NCBI RefSeq assembly: GCF_000157895.3
Contig: NC_022663.1
Location: 5,890,001-5,954,000 of the forward strand
Length of the DNA: 64,000 nucleotides
Direction of reading: 5' to 3'
DNA from: Mycobacterium kansasii ATCC 12478
Lineage (GTDB): Bacteria; Actinomycetota; Actinomycetes; Mycobacteriales; Mycobacteriaceae
The position numbers and the translations under genes are program-made. The notes beneath the pieces were generated by a model. The model did not search any database. It worked only from the letters and a program-made list of their open reading frames with translations, and was not told the DNA's origin. Below, piece after piece: positions 17,210 to 25,527 of the stretch; the first letter of the stretch is position 1, and each line of letters begins with the position of its first letter.

Positions 17210-17770
17210 TCAGCCGGGGGCACCGGCAGCCGGCGCATCCCTTCCGAGGAGCGCGGTCACCGCCAGCGCCGCCTTTGCCGCGTCGTGTTGTTCGCCGGTG
17301 ATGATGTCGGAGTAGAGGAAGGACTCGACGATCCGCACGATGAGGTATGCCAGGTCGTGTGGCGGTAACGGTGCCCGCAGCTGTGTGCGCGTGATCTCTT
17401 CGCGGAGCAGGGTTTCGACGGCCGCGACCAGCCGCGCCTGGACCGTACTGGCATGTGTGGTCAGGATCCGCAGCGCCCGTTCCGGTTCTCGCCGCAGAAA
17501 CTCGCGGAAGTACTCCGCCTCGTCCAGCAGCGCCACAAAGCTGCCGATGATGGCCGAGATGCGCTCGCCGCCGGACCCGGGCGCGTTCTCGACGGCTAGT
17601 GCCAGCGTGCGTTCGGCCAGTGACCAGAGAATCTCGGCCAGCAGTTCATCGCGGCTGCCGACCCAGCGGAACAAGGTGGCCCGGTTCACGCCCAGTTCGG
17701 CGGCCAGTTCCTGCATCTCGATCCGCCGACCGGCCATGAACCACCGGCGGGCGATGCGGAAGGCCGTCAT
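17210..17770 (-). CDS. TetR/AcrR-type regulator (QsdR-like)
   Basis: A 186-residue regulator with an N-terminal DNA-binding region, MQELAAELGVNRATLFRWVGS, close to the QsdR subgroup of TetR proteins, and an all-helical ligand-binding part. The frame continues upstream without ATG, GTG or TTG to a TGA. A strong AGGAGG lies about 75 bases before the chosen ATG, so the true N-terminus may be about 20 residues longer with a rare start codon, or this start is right. It faces the SDR-fadD-WS/DGAT operon across 315 bases containing several TTGCA/TGCAA palindromes, which makes it the obvious local repressor. Confidence 0.87.
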   Translation of the reverse strand: MTAFRIARRWFMAGRRIEMQELAAELGVNRATLFRWVGSRDELLAEILWSLAERTLALAVENAPGSGGERISAIIGSFVALLDEAEYFREFLRREPERALRILTTHASTVQARLVAAVETLLREEITRTQLRAPLPPHDLAYLIVRIVESFLYSDIITGEQHDAAKAALAVTALLGRDAPAAGAPG

Positions 17771-17888
17771 GGCATCGGGGCGGCGGTCCGTCGCCGCCAG
17801 CAGTCGAGCCAGCTGCGTTTCGCCGATGTCGCACCTCCTGGCCTCGGTGAACCACGTCAGGCAACCGATGCCTCACTTCTGCGACAGA

Positions 17889-18053
17889 TTATCAGATGTT
17901 GCATCGGGGGTCGTCGGTTCCTTGGCGCCCGTCGGCCTCAAGCACCGTCGGTACGACGGCTATTAGTACTGGCCAGTGCTGACTCAGGCTGGCCTCAGTG
18001 AGATAAATCGCGTTTGGTTGCAGATATGCAACATATCTAGATAAGGTGCAACC
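17889..18053. promoter_or_regulatory. divergent promoter region with TGCAAC palindromes, candidate TetR operators
   Basis: Two overlapping perfect inverted repeats lie 50-70 bases before the SDR start: GTTGCA-GATA-TGCAAC (18017-18032) and AGATAT-GCAAC-ATATCT (18022-18038). A related half site GTGCAAC follows at about 18047-18053, and GATG-TTG-CATC lies at about 17894-17904 on the regulator side. The AT-rich composition differs from the surroundings and fits a promoter and operator. Binding by the adjacent TetR protein is inferred. Confidence 0.6.
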
Positions 18054-18085
18054 GTGGTATTCATTCTGCTTACCGGAGTCCTGTG

Positions 18086-18850
18086 ATGCGCATCCTCGAC
18101 CGCTTCCGGCTCGACGGCCGGGCCGCGATCGTGACCGGGGCATCCAGCGGCCTCGGCGTCACGTTCGCCCAGGCCCTGGCCGAGGCCGGCGCCGATGTCG
18201 TACTCGGCGCACGGCGCGAGGACCGGCTGGCCGGCACCCGCGCGCTCGTCGAGGCGGCGGGGCGCAAGGCTCTCGCGGTGCGCACCGACGTCACCGATCC
18301 CGAGCAGTGCCGGGCCCTGGTGAACGCCGCGATCGACGCGTTCGGCCGGGTCGACATCCTGGTCAACAACGCCGGCGTCGGGACCGCGGTGCCCGCCACC
18401 CGCGAAACCCCGGATCAGTTCCGTTCCGTCGTCGAGCTCAACCTCAACGGTTGCTACTGGATGGCGCAGGCGTGTGCGCAGGTCATGAGGCCCGGCAGCT
18501 CGATCGTCAACATCAGCAGCGTGCTGGGCCTGACCTCCGCCGGATTGCCGCAGGCCGCCTACGCATCGTCCAAGGCCGGACTGATCGGTCTGACCCGCGA
18601 CCTGGCCCAGCAGTGGACCGGGCGAAAGGGCATCCGGGTCAACGCGTTGGCGCCCGGCTTCTTCGAATCCGAGATGACCGACCAATTCCCCGCCGGTTAC
18701 GTCGAGACCACGGTCATCCCACGCACCCTGATGGGCCGCGTCGGCCTGGCCGACGAACTGGCCGCCGCGCTGGTCTTCCTGGCCAGCGACGCCGCCAGCT
18801 ACGTCACCGGTATCACGCTGCCCGTCGAAGGCGGCCTGCTCACCTCCTGA
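18086..18850 (+). CDS. short-chain dehydrogenase/reductase (SDR)
   Basis: About 254 residues, classical SDR. The NAD(P)-binding motif is TGASSGLG near residue 18, the structural motif NNAG follows, and the catalytic Ser-Tyr-Lys set is visible around INISSVLG and YASSKAGLIGL. The C-terminal YVTGITLPVEGG is typical of FabG-like enzymes. ATG at 18086 has GGAG seven bases upstream; a GTG three bases earlier is possible. It is the first gene of an operon with an acyl-CoA synthetase and a WS/DGAT, so oxidation or reduction of a lipid intermediate is likely. The substrate is unknown. Confidence 0.92.
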   Translation: MRILDRFRLDGRAAIVTGASSGLGVTFAQALAEAGADVVLGARREDRLAGTRALVEAAGRKALAVRTDVTDPEQCRALVNAAIDAFGRVDILVNNAGVGTAVPATRETPDQFRSVVELNLNGCYWMAQACAQVMRPGSSIVNISSVLGLTSAGLPQAAYASSKAGLIGLTRDLAQQWTGRKGIRVNALAPGFFESEMTDQFPAGYVETTVIPRTLMGRVGLADELAAALVFLASDAASYVTGITLPVEGGLLTS

Positions 18851-18876
18851 CCGCACCGACTCAGAGAAAGGCAGTC

Positions 18877-20418
18877 ATGAACGTCGGATCGCATCTGCGC
18901 AAACGGGCCGAGTTGAATCCCGCCCTGGAGGCACTCGTCGATGACACCGCCGGACGGCGGTTCACCTTTGCCGAACTCGACGAACGCGCCGATCGGGCTG
19001 CCCGGGTGCTGACCGGGCCGGGGCTTGGCAAGGGCGACCGGGTCGCCGTGCTGCTGCCCACCTGCCACCAGTTCGTCGAGGTGTTCTACGGCGCGGCCCG
19101 GGCCGGGCTGGTGGTCGTGCCATTGAACTGGCGGCTGGTCGCCAACGAGCTGGCGTTCATGCTGCGCGACTCGGGCGCGACGGTGCTGGTGTTCGACGCC
19201 GAATACGACGCCGTCGTCGCCGAGTTGCATGAGCGTGGCGGAAACGACGACGGCACACCGGTGACCCGCTGGCTGCGCGTCGGGGCCGACGGCCCGGCTT
19301 GGGCCGCCGACTTCGACGCGCTGGTGGATCAGGCAGCGCCGCAACCGGTTTCGGTCGTCGCCGACGGTGCCGACCCACTGTTCATCATGTACACCTCGGG
19401 CACCACCGGCCTGCCTAAGGGCGCGGTGCACACCCACGACAGCGTGCAGTGGTGCCTGCTGACGATGCTGGCCAGCGTCGATATGCGGTTCCGGGACCGC
19501 TACCTGATCTCGCTGCCGCTGTTTCACGTGGCCGCACTTGCCCCGCTGGTCGGTTGTGTCTACCGCGGTGCGACGATAGTCATGTTGCGTCAGTTCGACC
19601 CGAAGCGGATCTGGGAGGTGTTCCGCGACGAGCAGATCACCACTACCCTGGCCGTGCCGGCGATGCTGAACTTCATGCTGCCGACATATCAGCCCGAGCT
19701 GCGGGAGTCGTTGGCGCTGCGCTGGATCATGAGCGGGGCGTCCCCGGTGCCGCCGTCGCTGATCAAGTCCTACGCCGATCTCGGCTTCGAGGTGCATCAG
19801 GTTTACGGGCTCACCGAATCGTGCGGTCCGGGCTGCGTGATCGGCCCCGACGACGCGATGTCGCATATCGGGTCGACCGGTAAGGCGTTCTTTCACACCG
19901 ACATTCGCATTGTCGACGAGCACGGCGTGGATGTGGCAAGTGGTGTTGCGGGTGAGATTTTGATTCGTGGGCGCCACATCATGGCCGGGTACTGGAACCG
20001 TCCCGAAGCGACGGCCGAGACCATCGTCGACGGCTGGCTGCACACCGGCGATATCGCCGTTCGTGACGCCGACGGTTTCGTTTACATCCAGGACCGGATC
20101 AAGGACATGATCATCTCCGGCGGCGAGAACGTCTACCCGGCCGAAATCGAAGACGTCCTGCTGTCGCACCCCGGTATCGCCGACGTCGCCGTGGTGGGCA
20201 TCCCGTCGGCCAAATGGGGCGAGTCGCCGCTGGCGGTGGTAGTGCGCGCCGACCCGGAACTCGACGAGGCGGCGGTGCTGGTGCACTGCGAAGGCAAGCT
20301 AGCGCGCTACAAACTGCCCAAGCGGGCGGTGTTCGTCGATGCCATCCCGCGCACCCCCACTGGCAAGGCGCTCAAACGCGTCCTGCGCGAACAGTTTTCG
20401 GTAGCGGCGCCCGAGTAG
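18877..20418 (+). CDS. acyl-CoA synthetase (AMP-binding, FadD-type)
   Basis: 513 residues. The ATG at 18877 (MNVGSHLRKRAELNP) follows AGAGAAAGG; the open frame extends far upstream only as a shadow of the SDR gene. ANL-superfamily motifs are complete: YTSGTTGLPKGAVHTH (P-loop), VYGLTESCGPG (A5), GWLHTGDIAVRDADGFVYI (A7), DMIISGGENVYPAEIE (A8) and PRTPTGKALKR with the terminal catalytic Lys. It activates a carboxylic acid, probably for the WS/DGAT encoded 14 bases downstream. The SDR gene ends 26 bases upstream. Confidence 0.93.
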   Translation: MNVGSHLRKRAELNPALEALVDDTAGRRFTFAELDERADRAARVLTGPGLGKGDRVAVLLPTCHQFVEVFYGAARAGLVVVPLNWRLVANELAFMLRDSGATVLVFDAEYDAVVAELHERGGNDDGTPVTRWLRVGADGPAWAADFDALVDQAAPQPVSVVADGADPLFIMYTSGTTGLPKGAVHTHDSVQWCLLTMLASVDMRFRDRYLISLPLFHVAALAPLVGCVYRGATIVMLRQFDPKRIWEVFRDEQITTTLAVPAMLNFMLPTYQPELRESLALRWIMSGASPVPPSLIKSYADLGFEVHQVYGLTESCGPGCVIGPDDAMSHIGSTGKAFFHTDIRIVDEHGVDVASGVAGEILIRGRHIMAGYWNRPEATAETIVDGWLHTGDIAVRDADGFVYIQDRIKDMIISGGENVYPAEIEDVLLSHPGIADVAVVGIPSAKWGESPLAVVVRADPELDEAAVLVHCEGKLARYKLPKRAVFVDAIPRTPTGKALKRVLREQFSVAAPE

Positions 20419-20432
20419 CCAAGGAGTCACCC

Positions 20433-22028
20433 ATGAAGCAACTCTCCGGTTTGGACGCAGCGTTCCTCTACCTGGAGACGCCGACGACGTTCGGCCACGT
20501 CACCGGCCTGATGATCTTCGAAAGGCCCAATCCCGACTACGACCCGTATGCGGCGGTGCACGCCAAGTTCGCCTCGCTGGTGGGCGAGCTCGAACCGTTG
20601 CGGCGACGCCTGGTCGAAGTGCCGTTCGGGCTCGACCATCCGTACTGGGTGTTCGACCCGAACTTCGACCTCGACTACCACATCCGCGAATTGCGGCTGG
20701 CCCGACCGGGTCTCGTGGATCAGCTGGCCGAGCAGGTGTGCCGGATCGTGGGGCGGCCGATGGACCGCACCCGGCCGCTGTGGGAGGTGTACGTCATCGA
20801 CGGCCTGCAGGACGGACGTTGGGCGCTGCTGACCAAATATCACCACGCCACCATCGACGGGGCCTCCGGGCAACTGATGTTGCAGATCGTCACCGACACG
20901 CAGCCGGACGCGCCGCCGCCGGGGGAAGGCCCGTCGTGGGAACCCGAGGCGCTGCCGTCGACCGCCGAATTACTGCGCCGCACGGCAGCCCAACTCGCCC
21001 GCAACCCGTTCCGGGCGCTGCGGGTGCAGACCCGGATCGTCGGTCAGCTCGCCGACGCCGCGGGAATCCATAGCGTGAGCAGCGCGGCAGGCCGGGCCGG
21101 GGACGCGGTCAAATGGGTCGCCCAACTGGGCCTCAGAAATAGCGGCAACCGGCCGAGCATCTCGTTGCCCGCTGTCACGGCACCGCCGACACCGTGGAAC
21201 AAGACGATCACCGGCCACCGCCGCTTTGCGATGCGCACCACCTCGCTGGACAACGTCAAGCGGCTCAAGGACGCCACCGGCAGCACCGTCAACGACATCG
21301 TCATGGCGATCTGCGCCGGCGGGCTGCGGGAGTATCTGCTGTCCCATGACGCACTGCCGGACCGCCCGCTGCGGGCGATGGTGCCGGTGTCGATCCGCAC
21401 CGGCGACGAGGCGGACCCGTGGACCAACCGGGTGTCGGCGATCGTCGCCGAGTTGCCTACCGACTGTGCCGATCCGGTGGAACGGGTCGCCCGCTGCCGC
21501 AAGGCCATGCAGGACGCCAAACGCACGCACGAGCTGGTGCCGGCCGCCGAACTGGTCGACCTCAGCCGATACTCGCCGCCGGTGCTGTCCACTGCCGCGG
21601 TGCGGCTGGCGTCGCGGCTGCGGCTGGCCGACCGGGTGTCGCAGCCGTTCAACGTGGTGATCTCCAACGTGCCCGGGCCCCGCCAGCCGTTGTATTTCGC
21701 CGGCTCGAAGCTGTGTCACCAGTTCCCGGTGTCGATCGTCACCGACGGGCAGGGCCTCAATATCACCGTGGTGAGCTACCTGGACCGGCTCGACTTCGGC
21801 TTCATCGCCGACCGCGAGCTCGTCCCCGACGTGTGGGATCTCGCCGACATGCACGTCGCCGAGATCAGCCGGCTCTTCGAAGCCACCGGTGCGCAGTGGG
21901 CCCAGCCGCCGCAGCCGCCCTCCCCGCGCCGCGGCCCGGTCAAGCGTGCCCCGAAGCCGGCCAAGCCCGCAACCAAGAAGACGGCGAAGACAGCGACCAA
22001 GCCGGCATCGACAACGGGCCGCCGATAG
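20433..22028 (+). CDS. wax ester synthase/diacylglycerol acyltransferase with basic C-terminal tail
   Basis: 531 residues, start ATG at 20433 after AAGGAG. The catalytic HHxxxDG motif is H137-H138-A-T-I-D142-G143, at the same residue number as in the paralogue at 4489. The protein is about 70 residues longer because of a Pro-rich linker followed by a Lys/Ala/Thr tail (KPAKPATKKTAKTATKPAS), which resembles histone-like or nucleic acid/membrane-binding tails and is unusual for this family. It closes the SDR-fadD-WS/DGAT operon and presumably forms triacylglycerol or wax ester from the activated acid. Confidence 0.92.
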   Translation: MKQLSGLDAAFLYLETPTTFGHVTGLMIFERPNPDYDPYAAVHAKFASLVGELEPLRRRLVEVPFGLDHPYWVFDPNFDLDYHIRELRLARPGLVDQLAEQVCRIVGRPMDRTRPLWEVYVIDGLQDGRWALLTKYHHATIDGASGQLMLQIVTDTQPDAPPPGEGPSWEPEALPSTAELLRRTAAQLARNPFRALRVQTRIVGQLADAAGIHSVSSAAGRAGDAVKWVAQLGLRNSGNRPSISLPAVTAPPTPWNKTITGHRRFAMRTTSLDNVKRLKDATGSTVNDIVMAICAGGLREYLLSHDALPDRPLRAMVPVSIRTGDEADPWTNRVSAIVAELPTDCADPVERVARCRKAMQDAKRTHELVPAAELVDLSRYSPPVLSTAAVRLASRLRLADRVSQPFNVVISNVPGPRQPLYFAGSKLCHQFPVSIVTDGQGLNITVVSYLDRLDFGFIADRELVPDVWDLADMHVAEISRLFEATGAQWAQPPQPPSPRRGPVKRAPKPAKPATKKTAKTATKPASTTGRR

Positions 22029-22102
22029 ATCGAACCGGCCTCGCCGGCCCGGCTCTGGTTGACAGTTAAGCTCGTCGAGGTGACGACTCAACGCACTTTG
22101 CG

Positions 22103-23524
22103 ATGACCAACGCGATCGTCGTCGGTGCCGGACCCAACGGCCTGGCCGCAGCGATCCATCTCGCTCGCCACGGTCTCGACGTGCAGGTGCTCGAGGCTGG
22201 CGACACCATCGGCGGGGGAGCGCGTTCGGGTGAGCTGACGGTGCCCGGACTCATCCACGACCACTGTTCGGCGTTTCACCCGCTGGGTGTCGGTTCGCCG
22301 TTTTGGCAGGAGATCGACCTGCAGCGCTACGGGCTGACCTGGAAGTGGCCGCAGACCGATTGCGCGCATCCGCTCGATGACGGTAGCGCCGGCGTGCTGT
22401 TCCAGTCGATCGAGAAGACCGCGGCGCGGATGGGACCGGACGCCAGTCGCTGGCGACGCGCGGTAGGGGATCTGGCGGCCGGATTCGATGATTTGGCAAG
22501 CGATTTGCTCCGGCCGGTCATCAACGTGCCCCGACACCCGCTCCGTCTTGCCGCCTTTGGTCCGCGTGCGGCGCTGCCGGCGACCGTGATGGCGCGCTGG
22601 TTTCGTACCGAGCAGGCGCGGGCGCTGTTCGGCGGGGCGGCCGCGCACGTCTATACGCGTCTGGACCGGCCGCTGACGGCTTCGCTCGGTCTGATGATCC
22701 TGGCCAGTGGTCACCGCTACGGCTGGCCCGTCGCCCAGGGCGGATCGGGGTCGATCACGCGGGCACTGGGCGCGGCTTTGCAGGCTCTCGGCGGCGGAAT
22801 CGCCACCGGCGTGACCGTTACCAGCCGCCGCGACATCCCGGATGCCGACATTGTCATGCTCAATCTGAGTCCCGCAGCCGTCCTGGAACTCTATGGCGAT
22901 GTGATGCCGGCCCGAATCAAGTCGTCCTATCGGCGATATCGCGAAGGGTCGTCAGCCTTCAAGGTCGACTTCGCCGTCGAGGGTGACATTCCGTGGACGA
23001 ATCCTGACTGTGGGCGCGCCGGCACTGTCCACCTAGGCGGCACCTTCGCCGAGATCGCGGACACGGAACGGCAACGCGCACAAGGCAAAATGGTGCAACG
23101 GCCGTTTGTTCTGGTGGGTCAGCAGTACCTGGCCGACCCGTCGCGCTCAGCGGGCAGCATCAACCCGGTCTGGGCCTATGCGCACGTGCCGTTCGGTTAC
23201 ACCGGCGACGCTACCGAGGCCGTCGTGGACCAGATCGAGCGGTTCGCTCCCGGTTTTCGTGACCGCATTATCGCCACCGTCAGCAAGTCCACCGCCGAAT
23301 TGCAGGCCTACAACCGGAATTTCATCGGCGGCGACATCATCGGCGGTGCCAACGACGGGCTGCAGGTCATCTTCCGGCCGCGGATCGCCGTCGACCCGTA
23401 TGTGATTGGGGTGCCTGGTGTCTACCTGTGTTCGCAGTCCGCGCCGCCGGGTGCCGGCATCCATGGACTGTGCGGGTACTACGCCGCAGAATCGGCCTTG
23501 CGGTGGCTGCGTAAGCGGCGCTGA
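22103..23524 (+). CDS. FAD-dependent oxidoreductase, phytoene-desaturase-like (Rv1432-like)
   Basis: A 473-residue flavoprotein with an N-terminal dinucleotide-binding motif (VVGAGPNGLAAAIHLARHG) followed by LEAGDTIGGGARSGEL, typical of the amine oxidase/phytoene dehydrogenase (NAD(P)/FAD) class. The C-terminal FAD region reads GVYLCSQSAPPGAGIHGLCGYYAAESAL in the usual place. The length equals that of Rv1432 as I recall it. It lies 74 bases after the WS/DGAT gene on the same strand and may be co-transcribed. The substrate is unknown; no carotenoid genes are nearby. Confidence 0.88.
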   Translation: MTNAIVVGAGPNGLAAAIHLARHGLDVQVLEAGDTIGGGARSGELTVPGLIHDHCSAFHPLGVGSPFWQEIDLQRYGLTWKWPQTDCAHPLDDGSAGVLFQSIEKTAARMGPDASRWRRAVGDLAAGFDDLASDLLRPVINVPRHPLRLAAFGPRAALPATVMARWFRTEQARALFGGAAAHVYTRLDRPLTASLGLMILASGHRYGWPVAQGGSGSITRALGAALQALGGGIATGVTVTSRRDIPDADIVMLNLSPAAVLELYGDVMPARIKSSYRRYREGSSAFKVDFAVEGDIPWTNPDCGRAGTVHLGGTFAEIADTERQRAQGKMVQRPFVLVGQQYLADPSRSAGSINPVWAYAHVPFGYTGDATEAVVDQIERFAPGFRDRIIATVSKSTAELQAYNRNFIGGDIIGGANDGLQVIFRPRIAVDPYVIGVPGVYLCSQSAPPGAGIHGLCGYYAAESALRWLRKRR

Positions 23525-23829
23525 AGTCCGGCGCCCAGGTGCGATCACCGTCGCGTGCCCTCGACCTGACTCGACAAAGCCCACGCAGGAATAGGAATCG
23601 TCTCTTCGGCCGCCGATGAGTTGGAATACGTTGTCGCGCAACACACTCGATTGCCTAGACGTCATTTCGCCGGCCACGGCCCGGGGTTACCGTAGTGTGT
23701 TGCGCTGGTTGGGACGCCCCGTCCATATTGCTGCTTAGCCACATCCGCAGCCCGTTGTTGAAGGCACTCTCGCCGTGCCCGCTCCGCGCGACCACCGCAT
23801 TGGCAGCACAGCGCGACCGAAACTGACGC
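23525..23829. other. intergenic stretch, nothing recognised
   Basis: About 305 bases between the oxidoreductase and the 13E12/HNH remnant, which are convergent. I see no gene or clear terminator. The L,D-transpeptidase gene Rv1433 expected here in M. tuberculosis is missing. Confidence 0.5.
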
Positions 23830-25254
23830 TCACAGCCGACTTGGCTCGAATACGGCGTCGGCGTTGCGGACGGGGGAGTTCAGCACCGCGATGCCGGCGG
23901 CGGTGGGGTCGGTGGCGGTGCGGGGTTGGTTGTGGTTTCGGGTGTCCGCGATGTGGTGGGTGGCCGGGTTGTGCGCCAATGTGTTTGGGTTTCGATGCGG
24001 TGCCGGTGGTGGCGCTGGTGGTGGTTGGGGTTGGAAGGGTTGGTACCACCAACAGTGGGCGCGTTCGCCGGTGGGTCCTGGGCAGGGCGCGACGGCGGGT
24101 GGGGGTTGGGTGGGTGGGCGCGCCAGCGATCCTGGGCGCAGTAATCGGCCGTCGGTGTCGGTGACGGTCAAAGCGTCAGCGGGTCCGGTGATGGTGATGA
24201 CGCCGCGGTGGTGGCTGCGGTGGTGATATGGGCACAGCAGTACCAGGTTGGCCAGCTCGGTGGGGCCGCCGTCTTCCCAGTGGCGGAGGTGGTGGGCGTG
24301 CAGACCACGGGTGGCGCCACAGCCGGGAACCGCGCACGTGCGCTGGCGGTGCTCGAGCGCGCGGCGCAGCCGCCGGCTGATCAGGCGGGTGGTTCGGCCG
24401 GCGCCGATGAGCTGGCCGTTGCGTTGCAACCAGACTTCAGCGGTGGCATCACAGGTCAGGTATCGGCGTTCGGCCTCAGACAGCAGCGGGCCCAGATGCA
24501 GCGCCGCGGCGCGCTGTTCGACGTCGAGGTGTACCACCACGGTGGTGTGCTGTCCGTTGGGGGCGGCGGGTGGCCTCGGCGTCCCAGCCGGCCTCGACCA
24601 GGCGCAGAAACGCCTCAAGGGTGCCCGCCATCGGCGGCCGCTGATCTGCAGCGCCGTGGCCGGTGCCGTGGTCGTGTTTCCACTCGGCGATCAGCGCATC
24701 ACGATGCGAGGCCAAGGCGGCGTCGAACTTCGCCGCGTCGGGGTGCGGCAGTGTGATCCGCCAACAGCTGAACTGCTCGTCGGAGGTCTTGGTGATCGAG
24801 GGCTGCGGTTGCGGCCGTAAATCGGGTTCGGGTCGCGGTTCGAGCTTGACCGCGGTGCGCAGCTGGTTGACCGTGGCCACCTGCGCCAGCTGCGCGTAGT
24901 GCTCATCGGATCCTTGGCCGGCCCGGGCGGCGATGACGCCGATTTGATCCAGCGACAGCCGGCCCTCCCGCATCCCCGCCGCGCAGCGTGGGAACTCCTG
25001 CAGCCGCCCGGCGATGGTGGTGATCGTGTGGGCGTTGGCCGGCGAGCAGCCCAGCTTCCAGGCCACCAACGCCGCCACCGACCGCGCCCCGGTGATCCCG
25101 CACAACTCGTCGCGATCGATCTCGGCCACGATGTCCACGATGCGCCCATCAATGGCGTTGCGCTGACCGGTCAACTCCGCCAGCTCCTCGACAACACCTC
25201 AAGACGCCCGGCAGGACTGACCACCACCGCATCCGCAGGTGCACTCGACGACAT
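23830..25254 (-). pseudogene. 13E12-family DUF222/HNH endonuclease gene, broken by two frameshifts
   Basis: The full gene can be reassembled from three frames. Residues from an ATG at 25254 (MSSSAPADAVVVSPAG) run to about 25200, where a missing base after GTGTTG shifts the frame. A middle part follows (DUF222, HTITTIAGRLQEFPRCAAG). A second shift in a run of five G at 24559-24563 (one extra base) then leads to the C-terminal part, with GQHTTVVVHLDVEQRAAALH and an intact HNH nuclease site (CAVPGCGATRGLHAHHLRHW, then ELANLVLLCPYHHRSHH). This is the mycobacterial REP13E12-type family. Both shifts are single bases, so sequencing error or phase variation must be excluded before calling it dead. 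Confidence 0.8.
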
Positions 25255-25527
25255 GACCTCATCATCGCAGCCACCACCGACAACTCCGGGCCGCCCGCTC
25301 CCCACGCCGCAAACAACAGCTCAACTCGCTGCAACCACCGCGAAATCCCGATTCGTAAGCCAAGACATCCCAGAGCCGGCACATCCGGTTTCGGCCGGCC
25401 CAGAGACAGCCCGACGGTGTGTAATTTCAGCCAACGGCTACTCAGTGGCCGCCGGTCGATTCGCGCAGCGACAAACTGCATATCGCGGGGCGCATTTCGA
25501 GCTTTGCCAGCTGATTCACCCCAAATA

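Noticed and set aside
18799..20286. Minus-strand frame of 495 codons
   Set aside because: Antisense to the acyl-CoA synthetase gene with complete ANL motifs.
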